Below, in pieces: positions 1 to 6,275 of a DNA stretch of 6,275 nucleotides; position 1 is the first letter of the stretch; each line of letters opens with the position of its first letter. A model generated the notes under the pieces. The model had not been told where the DNA came from, did not search any database, and saw only the letters and a program-made list of their open reading frames with translations. This stretch comes from an uncultured Lachnospira sp. (lineage in GTDB: Bacteria > Bacillota > Clostridia > Lachnospirales > Lachnospiraceae): assembly GCA_934358235.1 (NCBI GenBank), contig CAKRKK010000142.1, positions 1-6,275 of the forward strand. Reading direction: 5' to 3'. A program made the translations under genes and the position numbers.

Positions 1-1023
1 GGCAAGGGTGCAGCTATTGATAATGCAGATATTAAGTTTGGATATTGTACGGAATTCATCATTATGCTTGAAAAGCCTTTTGATGATAATACAGAAGCTG
101 AATTCAAGAAGTTCCTTTCTTCTATTGGTGATTCTATTGTATGTGTTAATCTTGATGATATTGTTAAGGTACATGTTCATACTAATCATCCAGGCCAGGC
201 GTTTGAAAAGGGACTTGAATATGGTCAGCTTACAAAGATGAAGGTTGATAATATGCGTGAGGAGCATAACCAGAAGGTTATAGCACAATCAGAATATCAG
301 TCAGCAGTAGCAGCAGATGCTATGAAAAAGCATGAAGCACAGAAGCCTAAGGAAGCACCTAAAAAGGACTTTGGTTTCATAACTATAGCGGCAGGCGAAG
401 GACTTGCTGAGATATTCAAGGGACTTGGTGTTGATGAGGTTATTCAGGGTGGCCAGACTATGAATCCATCAACAGAGGATATCCTTAATGCAGCGGATAG
501 AATTAATGCCGATACGATATTCGTCCTTCCAAATAACAGCAACATCATACTTGCATCTAACCAGGCAGCATCTATTATAGAGAATAAGAAGCTGGTAGTT
601 ATACCAACAAAGACTATTCCGCAGGGTATAACAGCCATGATTAATTTCGAGCTTACAAGAACAGCAGATGAGAACGAAGCTGCTATGCTTGATGCGTTAA
701 CTACAGTTAAGTCTGGACAGCTTACTTATGCAGTAAGAGATACATCTATTGATGGAAGGGAAATAAAGAAGGATAATTATCTGGGCTTAGGGGATAAAGG
801 TCTTGCAGCAGTAGGTACAGATATGGATGAAACTCTTATAGATATGCTTGCAGAGTTTGTAGATGATGAATCTGAGCTTATTAGTGTTTATTATGGTGAA
901 GATATTGATGAGAGTAAGGCTGAAGAGTTAGTGTCCAAAATAGAAGAGAAGTTTGAAGATGTTGATGTTGAACTTCAATATGGTGGACAGCCAGTATATT
1001 ATTATATTGTATCAGTTGAGTAA
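1..1023 (+). CDS. fakA: Fatty acid kinase FakA (DAK2-domain YloV family), 3' part
   Basis: The reading frame is open from base 1, so the gene continues off the left edge; 340 codons remain. FakA is the cytosolic ATP-dependent kinase that phosphorylates fatty acids held by FakB proteins, feeding exogenous fatty acids into phospholipid synthesis. The N-terminal DhaL-type ATP-binding domain is missing. Present are the middle domain, with GYCTEF (Cys codon 46-48) and VHVHTNHPG (His codons 172-174 and 178-180), a charged Lys/Glu/Ala/Pro-rich linker at about 270-370, and the C-terminal domain with GGQTMNPSTEDI at about 448-483. The Cys-to-His spacing of 42 residues, followed by HxH, equals that of the zinc ligands reported for Staphylococcus aureus FakA (C240, H282, H284), so about 224 residues are probably missing upstream. 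The ATG at base 64 is internal and not the start. recG follows after 73 bases with no visible terminator. Family assignment is firm; the activity is inferred from the family. Confidence 0.95.
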   Translation, partial: GKGAAIDNADIKFGYCTEFIIMLEKPFDDNTEAEFKKFLSSIGDSIVCVNLDDIVKVHVHTNHPGQAFEKGLEYGQLTKMKVDNMREEHNQKVIAQSEYQSAVAADAMKKHEAQKPKEAPKKDFGFITIAAGEGLAEIFKGLGVDEVIQGGQTMNPSTEDILNAADRINADTIFVLPNNSNIILASNQAASIIENKKLVVIPTKTIPQGITAMINFELTRTADENEAAMLDALTTVKSGQLTYAVRDTSIDGREIKKDNYLGLGDKGLAAVGTDMDETLIDMLAEFVDDESELISVYYGEDIDESKAEELVSKIEEKFEDVDVELQYGGQPVYYYIVSVE

Positions 1024-1096
1024 TCACATTTATTATCTTGGCGAATAGAAGTGTAAAGTGATAAAGGGTTTGAGGTTTATTATCTGAGGTTGATGT

Positions 1097-3154
1097 ATGG
1101 ATATTACACAATTAAAAGGGATAGGGACTAAAACCGCAGCGAATCTGAACAGGCTTTCTGTATATACGATAGAAGATCTCGTAAGATTATATCCAAGAGA
1201 TTATATTGTATATGAGGAGCCTGTTTTTGTTAATTCTATAGGTACCTGTGACAAGCCGGTAGTTGCTGTGGAAGGTACAGTTGTGGCAAGTCCAAGAATA
1301 TATGGAAGCGAGAGAAAAAGTATATTGTCAGTTGTCATAAAGGATGAGAATTCTGAGACAATTAAATGTATATGGTACAATTCATTATTTCTTAAGTCAA
1401 AGCTAAGAATAGGAATGCATTACGTGTTCAGGGGAAGAATAGCTGTAAAGCGGGATGAATACGTTATAGAACAGCCAGATATATACACAATTGCGTCATA
1501 TAATGAAATTAAGAATCATATGTCTCCGGTATATCCTCTGACAAAAGGACTTTCAAATAAGATAGTTATTAAAGCTGTCAGGCAGGCGGTTGAACAATAT
1601 CAGGCTGGATTAGAACCAGAGTATATTCCAGATAGCATTATGGATGAGTATAATCTGTCGGGACATAATACTGCGATACACAATATACATTTTCCGGAGT
1701 CTATGGAGGATTATATTGAGGCAAGACATAGAATAGCTTTTGAGGAATTCTTTCTTTTTGTTCTGGCTACTATGAATCTTAAGTCAGCCAATGAGCGCAT
1801 TCCCAATTCATATGTAATAAAGAATGACGAAAGAACAGATGAGTTTATAAAAGGACTTTCATATTCTTTAACTAAGGCACAGCAAAGGACCTGGGATGAA
1901 ATTAAAGCTGATATGTCGGGAAAACATGCTATGAGCAGGCTTGTTCAAGGTGATGTTGGTTCTGGAAAAACTATAATTGCAATTCTTGCCCTTATGAATA
2001 CTGCATTTGCAGGATATCAGGCCGCTATGATGGTTCCAACAGAGGTTCTTGCTAATCAGCAGTATGAGTCTGTGACAGAGCTGTTTGATAAAGCTGGTAT
2101 CGGACTTAAGGTTGGTCTTCTGACAGGCTCTATGAAGCAGTCAGAAAAGAAAAAGGTATATTCGGCACTTGAAGCTGGAGACATGGATATAGTTATTGGA
2201 ACACATGCACTTATTCAGGAGAAGGTTATTTATCGAAAGCTTGCACTCGTTATAACTGATGAGCAGCATCGTTTTGGCGTTAACCAGAGAAAGAACTTTT
2301 CTGATAAAGGATTGAATCCTCATATAATGGTAATGAGTGCAACACCAATACCGAGGACTCTTGCAATCATATTATATGGAGACCTTGATATATCAATCAT
2401 AGATGAGTTGCCTTCAAACAGACTTCCTATTAAGAATTGTGTTGTAGATACATCTTATAGAAGCAAGGCGTATTCCTTTATAAATAACCAGGTGAAACAG
2501 GGCCGGCAGGCTTACGTCATATGTCCGATGGTCGAGGATAGTGAGAATGTAGAGGCTGAAAATGTTGTTGATTATTCAATGAAACTTAGGGAAGAGCTGC
2601 CGGATGTAAGAATTGAATACCTTCATGGAAAGATGAAACCGTCACAGAAGAATGAGATTATGGAAAGATATGTAAAGGGCGAAACGGATGTGCTTGTTTC
2701 AACAACTGTTATTGAGGTGGGGGTTAATGTTCCAAACAGTACAGTTATGATGGTTGAGAATTCAGAAAGGTTCGGCCTTGCACAGCTTCACCAGTTAAGA
2801 GGAAGGGTAGGACGTGGAAAGTATCAGTCCTACTGTATATTTATTACTGGTGCTAAATCAAAGCAGATAAAGCAAAGACTGGAAATTCTTAATAAGTCGA
2901 ATGATGGCTTTAAGATTGCAGAAGAAGATCTTAAGCTAAGAGGTCCCGGCGATTTCTTTGGCGTAAGACAAAGTGGTGATTTTGATTTTGGCATAGCTGA
3001 TATATATACTGATGCAGCTACATTAAAGGAGGCTTCTGATGCAGCAAAAGGTATAATGGATGACCTGATATATATAGAGGCTGAAAAAAAGCAGCTTTTA
3101 TGGGATAAGGTAGATGAATATACTATAAAGTGTCTGGAAAAGATTAATCTATAA
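1097..3154 (+). CDS. recG: ATP-dependent DNA helicase RecG
   Basis: Complete at 685 residues, the usual RecG length. RecG is a superfamily 2 translocase that remodels stalled replication forks and branch-migrates Holliday junctions in the cytoplasm. The N-terminal wedge/OB domain covers about residues 1-150 and begins with a helix-hairpin-like segment (QLKGIGTKTAANL). Helicase motifs follow in order: Walker A GDVGSGKT at 285-292, motif Ia (VPTEVLANQQ), DEQH box at 388-391, SATPIPRT starting at 414, and motif VI QLHQLRGRVGRG at 563-574. The RecG-specific TRG motif GPGDFFGVRQSG lies at 616-627. No key residue is missing. The start at 1097 is preceded by GAGG at 1086-1089 with 7 bases of spacing; an ATG at 1093 is out of frame, reads only 12 codons and sits too close to that site. 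It lies 73 bases after fakA and 24 before the small gene, consistent with co-transcription. Confidence 0.98.
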   Translation: MDITQLKGIGTKTAANLNRLSVYTIEDLVRLYPRDYIVYEEPVFVNSIGTCDKPVVAVEGTVVASPRIYGSERKSILSVVIKDENSETIKCIWYNSLFLKSKLRIGMHYVFRGRIAVKRDEYVIEQPDIYTIASYNEIKNHMSPVYPLTKGLSNKIVIKAVRQAVEQYQAGLEPEYIPDSIMDEYNLSGHNTAIHNIHFPESMEDYIEARHRIAFEEFFLFVLATMNLKSANERIPNSYVIKNDERTDEFIKGLSYSLTKAQQRTWDEIKADMSGKHAMSRLVQGDVGSGKTIIAILALMNTAFAGYQAAMMVPTEVLANQQYESVTELFDKAGIGLKVGLLTGSMKQSEKKKVYSALEAGDMDIVIGTHALIQEKVIYRKLALVITDEQHRFGVNQRKNFSDKGLNPHIMVMSATPIPRTLAIILYGDLDISIIDELPSNRLPIKNCVVDTSYRSKAYSFINNQVKQGRQAYVICPMVEDSENVEAENVVDYSMKLREELPDVRIEYLHGKMKPSQKNEIMERYVKGETDVLVSTTVIEVGVNVPNSTVMMVENSERFGLAQLHQLRGRVGRGKYQSYCIFITGAKSKQIKQRLEILNKSNDGFKIAEEDLKLRGPGDFFGVRQSGDFDFGIADIYTDAATLKEASDAAKGIMDDLIYIEAEKKQLLWDKVDEYTIKCLEKINL

Positions 3155-3178
3155 AAGCTGTGCAGAATGGAGAATGCT

Positions 3179-3409
3179 ATGAGACAGATGGAATTTACAA
3201 TGAGCAGGCCTAATCTTGTTAAGGCAGGAGATGAAGTGGAGATTACAGAAGGAAAGCTGCCAAGCAGTTATTATTACACAATAGAACCTGCTGTTGCCAT
3301 GTCAGGAAATTATTCAACCTCTGAGAGATTAAAGTCAAGAAAAGGCATAGTAAAAGAGGTTGGCGAAACAAGCAGGGGATATTATGTCCTGGCTGAATTT
3401 GATGAATAA
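3179..3409 (+). CDS. Small uncharacterised protein, 76 residues
   Basis: I do not recognise this gene. It encodes a short acidic/polar protein without a signal peptide, membrane segment or cysteine. The sequence alternates hydrophobic and charged residues ([10 protein letters not shown] near the start; [21 protein letters not shown] at the end) with a Tyr-rich middle (SSYYYTIEP), which suggests a small beta-rich, SH3- or KOW-like barrel; this fold guess is inference. An in-frame ATG at 3167 would give 80 residues, but GGAGA at 3169-3173 lies 5 bases before the ATG at 3179, so I choose 3179. It could also begin at 3200 (MSRPNL), where a weaker ATGGA precedes. The gene sits 24 bases after recG and 35 before the symporter and is probably co-transcribed with both. 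Clean spacing, a plausible ribosome site and protein-like composition support a real gene. Confidence 0.75.
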   Translation: MRQMEFTMSRPNLVKAGDEVEITEGKLPSSYYYTIEPAVAMSGNYSTSERLKSRKGIVKEVGETSRGYYVLAEFDE

Positions 3410-3444
3410 TATGCGTAAAAATATGCGCAGGAATGAGGTTTTTT

Positions 3445-4803
3445 ATGAATAAGAAAGAAAGAGGAAGTTTTACAGGAGGTATAGGGTTTGTTCTTGCTGC
3501 TGCCGGAAGTGCGGTAGGACTGGGGAATTTATGGAGATTTCCTTATCTTGCAGCACAGTATGGTGGAGGAATATTTATACTTGTATATATTGTACTTGCA
3601 TTAACCTTTGGATTTACCCTGATGACAACAGAGATTGCTATTGGAAGAAAGACAAAGCTAAGTCCTACAAGAGCGTATAGCAAGGTGGATAAAAGATTTG
3701 GCTTTATTGGACCGATTGCATTTATCATACCAGTAATTATACTTCCTTATTATTGTGTTATAGGTGGATGGGTTACAAAGTATGTTGCTGTGTTTGCAAC
3801 AGGACAGAATATAGAAGCTATGGAGGACTCATTCTTTGGCAGCTTTGTGAGTCAGGAATGGGCACCATTGGTATTTTTTATAATATTTCTAGGACTTACA
3901 GCTGTTATTGTAATATCAGGTGTAGAAAAGGGTATTGAAAATGTCAGCAGATTTCTTATGCCAGTACTTATAATTCTTGCTATTGTTATATGTATATATA
4001 TTGTAACATTACCAGGTTCAGCACAGGGAATAAAGTATTACCTGCTGCCTGATTTTAGCAAGTTTTCCTTCAAAACTGTATGTGCAGCTATGGGACAGAT
4101 GTTTTATTCAATGAGTCTTGCAATGGGTATTATGATAACCTATGGCTCTTATACAAAGGATGAAGTAAGTCTTGTAAAGTCAGTTAACCAGATAGAAATA
4201 TTTGATACTGCAATTGCACTTCTTGCAGGTATGATGGTAGTTCCTGCTGTATATATATTTAGTGGTGAGGCAGGTACGCAGGCAAGTGGAGCAGGACTTA
4301 TGTTTGTTACCCTTCCTAAGGTATTTGGACAGATGACAGCAGGAAGAATTATAGGTCTTTTGTTCTTTGCTCTTGTATTCTTTGCAGCACTTACAAGTTC
4401 AGTTTCGGTTATGGAGGCAATAACCTCTATGATTATGGACAGGCTGGGAATAAGCCGTATAAAGGCCTGCGTGGGAATAATCATTTTCTCTATTGCACTT
4501 GGAATCCCTTGCTCACTTGGCAATGGTATATGGTCTGATGTTACAATACTTGGAATGGATTTTCTTACCTTCTGTGACTTTATAAGCAACAGTCTGCTGC
4601 TGCCGGTTGTAGCCTTCCTTACCTGCATACTCATTGGATGGTTTGCTAAGCCTGATTATGTAATCAATGAGGCTTCTAAGAATGGTGAGACTTTTAGAAG
4701 AGAACATATATACAGAGTTATGGTTAAATATATAGCACCTGTGCTTTTACTTATTATACTTGTATTTTATACACTTGCGCAATTTGGTGTTATAAGCTAC
4801 TAG
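3445..4803 (+). CDS. Sodium-dependent amino-acid symporter, NSS/SNF family (LeuT/MhsT-like)
   Basis: A membrane transporter of the neurotransmitter:sodium symporter family, which couples Na+ entry to uptake of an amino acid or amine. TM1 has the family signature GSAVGLGNLWRFPY at residues 21-34 (counting from the 3445 start), TM3 carries the substrate-site Tyr pair at 102-103, TM6 reads FYSMSLAMG at 220-228, TM7 begins DTAIALLAG at 254-262, and TM8 has LTSSVSVME from 316, whose Thr317/Ser318 match the Na2 ligands of LeuT. I count 11 hydrophobic segments; with 452 residues this resembles the 11-TM bacterial members MhsT and Tyt1 rather than 12-TM LeuT. Asp254 lies where chloride-independent bacterial members often have an acidic residue (approximate alignment). 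An upstream in-frame ATG at 3433 has AGGA directly abutting it, whereas GAGG at 3435-3438 is 6 bases before 3445, so 3445 is preferred. Substrate cannot be named with certainty. Confidence 0.95.
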   Translation: MNKKERGSFTGGIGFVLAAAGSAVGLGNLWRFPYLAAQYGGGIFILVYIVLALTFGFTLMTTEIAIGRKTKLSPTRAYSKVDKRFGFIGPIAFIIPVIILPYYCVIGGWVTKYVAVFATGQNIEAMEDSFFGSFVSQEWAPLVFFIIFLGLTAVIVISGVEKGIENVSRFLMPVLIILAIVICIYIVTLPGSAQGIKYYLLPDFSKFSFKTVCAAMGQMFYSMSLAMGIMITYGSYTKDEVSLVKSVNQIEIFDTAIALLAGMMVVPAVYIFSGEAGTQASGAGLMFVTLPKVFGQMTAGRIIGLLFFALVFFAALTSSVSVMEAITSMIMDRLGISRIKACVGIIIFSIALGIPCSLGNGIWSDVTILGMDFLTFCDFISNSLLLPVVAFLTCILIGWFAKPDYVINEASKNGETFRREHIYRVMVKYIAPVLLLIILVFYTLAQFGVISY

Positions 4804-4806
4804 AAA

Positions 4807-4837
4807 GCATAATTATACAACCTCCTGAATATACATT
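4807..4837 (+). promoter_or_regulatory. Candidate sigma-E promoter for spoIVA
   Basis: spoIVA is a mother-cell sigma-E gene in Bacillus subtilis, where the -35 and -10 consensus is roughly KMATATT and CATACAHT separated by 14-15 bases. Here TATACATT at 4830-4837 matches the -10 at 7 of 8 positions and GCATAAT at 4807-4813 matches the -35 at 6 of 7, but the spacer is 16 bases, slightly long. Transcription would begin at about 4843-4846, in the loop or at the first base of the 3' arm of the hairpin. In such AT-rich DNA a match by chance is possible. An alternative reading is CATAAT (4808-4813) as a sigma-A -10 with a poor TTGGTG -35 at 4784-4789, starting near 4820. Confidence 0.4.
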
Positions 4838-4864
4838 TATAAGTGTATATTCAGGAGGTTTTTT
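4819..4864 (+). terminator. Intrinsic terminator of the upstream operon, merged with spoIVA leader
   Basis: The arms AACCTCCTGAATATAC (4819-4834) and GTATATTCAGGAGGTT (4845-4860) are perfect reverse complements, giving a 16-bp stem, extendable by an A-T pair at 4835/4844, around an 8-10 base loop. T residues run from 4859 to 4864. The structure starts 15 bases after the symporter stop codon, the normal place for a Rho-independent terminator. It is one-directional, as no T-run follows on the other strand. Oddly, the T-run ends exactly at the ATG of spoIVA and the 3' arm holds its ribosome binding site, so the element also controls access to the next gene. Confidence 0.85.
4853..4858 (+). promoter_or_regulatory. 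spoIVA ribosome binding site inside hairpin arm
   Basis: AGGAGG, a full-strength Shine-Dalgarno core, lies 6 bases (all T) before the ATG at 4865 and fixes the spoIVA start. The same six bases form part of the 3' arm of the 16-bp stem and pair with CCTCCT at 4821-4826. The site is therefore hidden in any RNA that includes both arms and free in an RNA that begins at or after the loop. Confidence 0.85.
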
Positions 4865-6275
4865 ATGGATGGGAATAAAGCTTATACAGGTGCCGGGTTT
4901 GATATGTACAAAGATATTAAAAACAGAACAGACGGAGAAATATATCTTGGGATTGTAGGACCTGTAAGAACCGGAAAGTCAACATTTATAAGAAGGTTTA
5001 TGGAGCTGTGTGTGCTGCCGGTTATGCTTGATGATAACGAGAAAAACAGAGCTACGGATGAGCTGCCACAGGCCTCAGGTGGAACTACTATTATGACAAC
5101 TGAACCTAAGTTTATTCCAAAGGAAGCTGCACTTATATCTCCTTTCGAGGGTATAAATCTAAAGGTGCGTATGGTGGATTGTGTCGGATATATGATAGCA
5201 GGCGCTAATGGACATATGGAGAACGGTGTGGAGCGCATGGTAAAAACGCCGTGGACAAAAGAGGATATTCCATTTTCCAAGGCGGCGGAAATAGGAACAA
5301 GAAAGGTAATTAAAGAGCATTCAACAATAGGAATAGTAGTAACTACTGATGGCAGCATAACCGGGATAGAAAGGAAGGATTATATTCCAGCGGAGGAAAA
5401 AACAATTGCAGAGCTTCAGGATATTAATAAACCATTCGTGGTATTATTAAACTGCGTAAAACCTTATTCCAAGGAGACGGAAACGCTGGCAAAGGATATG
5501 ACGTTAAAGTATAAGGTGCCGGTTATACCTGTTAATTGTGACCAGCTTAAACAGGAGGATGTAAACAGAATATTTGAAAATATTTTAAAGGAATTTCCGG
5601 TAAGGCAGATAGATTTTCATACGCCAGCCTGGACAGAGGTGCTTCCATCAGGCCACTGGCTTAAAAAGGAGCTGTGTCAGGCGGCAGTACGGGTGCTGGA
5701 GGATATAAGCACGATAAAGGATGCAGACCAATATGAGTACAATGAAGAGGACAAATACATAAAACAGCTTACAATAAGCGATGTAGATATGGCACAGGGG
5801 CTGGTAAGCGTTGATTATGATATGAATCAGGGAATATATTATGATATATTAAGCGAACTTACGGGTACTGATATAAAAAATGAATATGAGCTTGTAAGTA
5901 CAATAAAAGAGCTTTCACTAAGGCGAAAAGAATATGAAGGAATTGGAGATGCTATGTCGCAGGTCAATATGTCAGGCTTCGGGGTTGTAACGCCGGTGCG
6001 TAGTGCGATAGAACTAGAAGAGCCTGTGGTAATAAAGAATGGCAGTAAGTATGGAGTTAAGATTAAGGCTAAGGTTCCTTCTGTAAATCTTCTTAAGACA
6101 CAGATTAATGTTGAGATTGCACCTATTGTTGGAACTAAGAATCAGGCGGAGGATCTTATCAGCTATATCAGGGCTAATACCAGCGATAATCCTGATGGCA
6201 TATGGGACACAAGTATATTTGGAAAAACGATAGAACAGATTGTGGATGATGGGATATATGAAAAAACTCATAATA
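4865..6275 (+). CDS. spoIVA: Stage IV sporulation protein A (spore coat morphogenetic ATPase), 3' end cut off
   Basis: The frame stays open to the right edge: 470 codons are present and, against the 492-residue B. subtilis protein with an 8-residue longer N-terminus here, roughly 20-25 are missing, including the C-terminal tail needed for localisation. SpoIVA is an ATPase that polymerises on the mother-cell face of the forespore membrane, recruited by SpoVM, to form the basement layer for the coat and aid cortex formation. Visible are Walker A GPVRTGKS with Lys38 (B. subtilis Lys30), the sensor threonines in TIMTTEPKF (Thr78/Thr79, matching Thr70/Thr71), and the Walker B-like VDCVGY with Asp105. 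Further matches include AAEIGTRKVI.EHSTIG and the C-terminal region (GVKIKAKVPSVN, APIVGTKNQAEDLI). The start at 4865 is set by AGGAGG 6 bases upstream; ATG at 4904 would remove the conserved FDMYKDI context and has no such site. Transcription is probably separate from the upstream genes because of the hairpin at 4819-4864. Confidence 0.97.
   Translation, partial: MDGNKAYTGAGFDMYKDIKNRTDGEIYLGIVGPVRTGKSTFIRRFMELCVLPVMLDDNEKNRATDELPQASGGTTIMTTEPKFIPKEAALISPFEGINLKVRMVDCVGYMIAGANGHMENGVERMVKTPWTKEDIPFSKAAEIGTRKVIKEHSTIGIVVTTDGSITGIERKDYIPAEEKTIAELQDINKPFVVLLNCVKPYSKETETLAKDMTLKYKVPVIPVNCDQLKQEDVNRIFENILKEFPVRQIDFHTPAWTEVLPSGHWLKKELCQAAVRVLEDISTIKDADQYEYNEEDKYIKQLTISDVDMAQGLVSVDYDMNQGIYYDILSELTGTDIKNEYELVSTIKELSLRRKEYEGIGDAMSQVNMSGFGVVTPVRSAIELEEPVVIKNGSKYGVKIKAKVPSVNLLKTQINVEIAPIVGTKNQAEDLISYIRANTSDNPDGIWDTSIFGKTIEQIVDDGIYEKTHN

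Noticed and set aside
8..241. Open frame of 77 codons overlapping the fakA segment
   Set aside because: Different frame within a clearly conserved fakA region; Leu/Ile-rich product typical of a shifted frame.
1038..1066. Possible sigma-A promoter before recG (TTGGCG at 1038-1043, GATAAA at 1060-1065)
   Set aside because: Only 4 of 6 matches in each box with a 16-base spacer; in AT-rich DNA this is expected by chance. Read-through from fakA is as likely.
1071..1091. Direct repeat TGAGGTT (1071-1077 and 1085-1091) before recG
   Set aside because: Seven bases, two copies only. The second copy is simply the recG ribosome binding region, and the first has no start codon at a useful distance.
3409..3431. 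Short repeat ATATGCG in the gap before the symporter
   Set aside because: Two copies of seven bases in a 35-base gap; no symmetry or promoter match, so nothing supports an operator.
4149..4634. Antisense open frame of 161 codons on the - strand
   Set aside because: It is opposite TM6-TM10 of the symporter. Low complexity of membrane codons readily leaves the reverse strand open; the product resembles no known protein.
4882..5358. Antisense open frame of 158 codons on the - strand
   Set aside because: It lies wholly inside spoIVA, which has clear family motifs on the + strand; the antisense product has no recognisable domain and no convincing ribosome site.
6014..6271. Antisense open frame of 85 codons at the right edge
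   Set aside because: Opposite the conserved C-terminal part of spoIVA, with no identifiable domain.

Overview
The window looks like chromosomal DNA from an anaerobic, endospore-forming Firmicute of the Clostridia, most likely Lachnospiraceae-like. The evidence is its AT-rich composition, heavy use of ATA/AGA/AAG codons, strong purine-rich ribosome binding sites, and the pairing of a fatty acid kinase FakA (YloV) with RecG, plus the sporulation protein SpoIVA. The family placement is inference; no rRNA or other marker is present. All five genes are on the + strand and tightly packed, and no stretch over 300 bases lacks a gene.

Layout: (1) bases 1-1023, the 3' part of fakA, cut by the left edge. 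(2) 1097-3154, a complete recG. (3) 3179-3409, a small gene of unknown function, about 76 residues. (4) 3445-4803, a complete Na+-coupled symporter of the NSS/SNF (LeuT-MhsT) family with 11 predicted membrane segments. (5) 4865 to the right edge, spoIVA, lacking only its last 20-25 codons. fakA, recG, the small gene and the symporter are separated by 73, 24 and 35 bases without a visible terminator, so they may form one vegetative operon. Jobs: incorporation of exogenous fatty acids (FakA), replication-fork and recombination repair (RecG), amino-acid uptake (symporter). SpoIVA belongs to a different programme, assembly of the spore-coat basement layer in the mother cell.

The most interesting site is the junction between the symporter and spoIVA. 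A perfect 16-bp inverted repeat (4819-4834 with 4845-4860) runs directly into six T residues and then the spoIVA ATG. It has the form of an intrinsic terminator for the upstream operon, but its 3' arm is also the AGGAGG ribosome binding site of spoIVA, and its 5' arm carries the exact complement CCTCCT. A sigma-E-like -10 element (7 of 8 positions) lies across the 5' arm and loop. It would start transcription at about the loop, giving a sporulation mRNA that has the 3' arm but not the 5' arm. I therefore propose a compact insulator: read-through RNA is terminated or has its ribosome site masked, while RNA from the sporulation promoter is open for translation. The hairpin and the ribosome site are seen directly; the promoter and the switch are inference.

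The other points of interest are an Ala-Met-Gly signature in TM6 of the symporter, which may indicate a small amino-acid substrate, and the unassigned small protein behind recG. I saw no CRISPR array, RNA gene, insertion sequence or phage feature.
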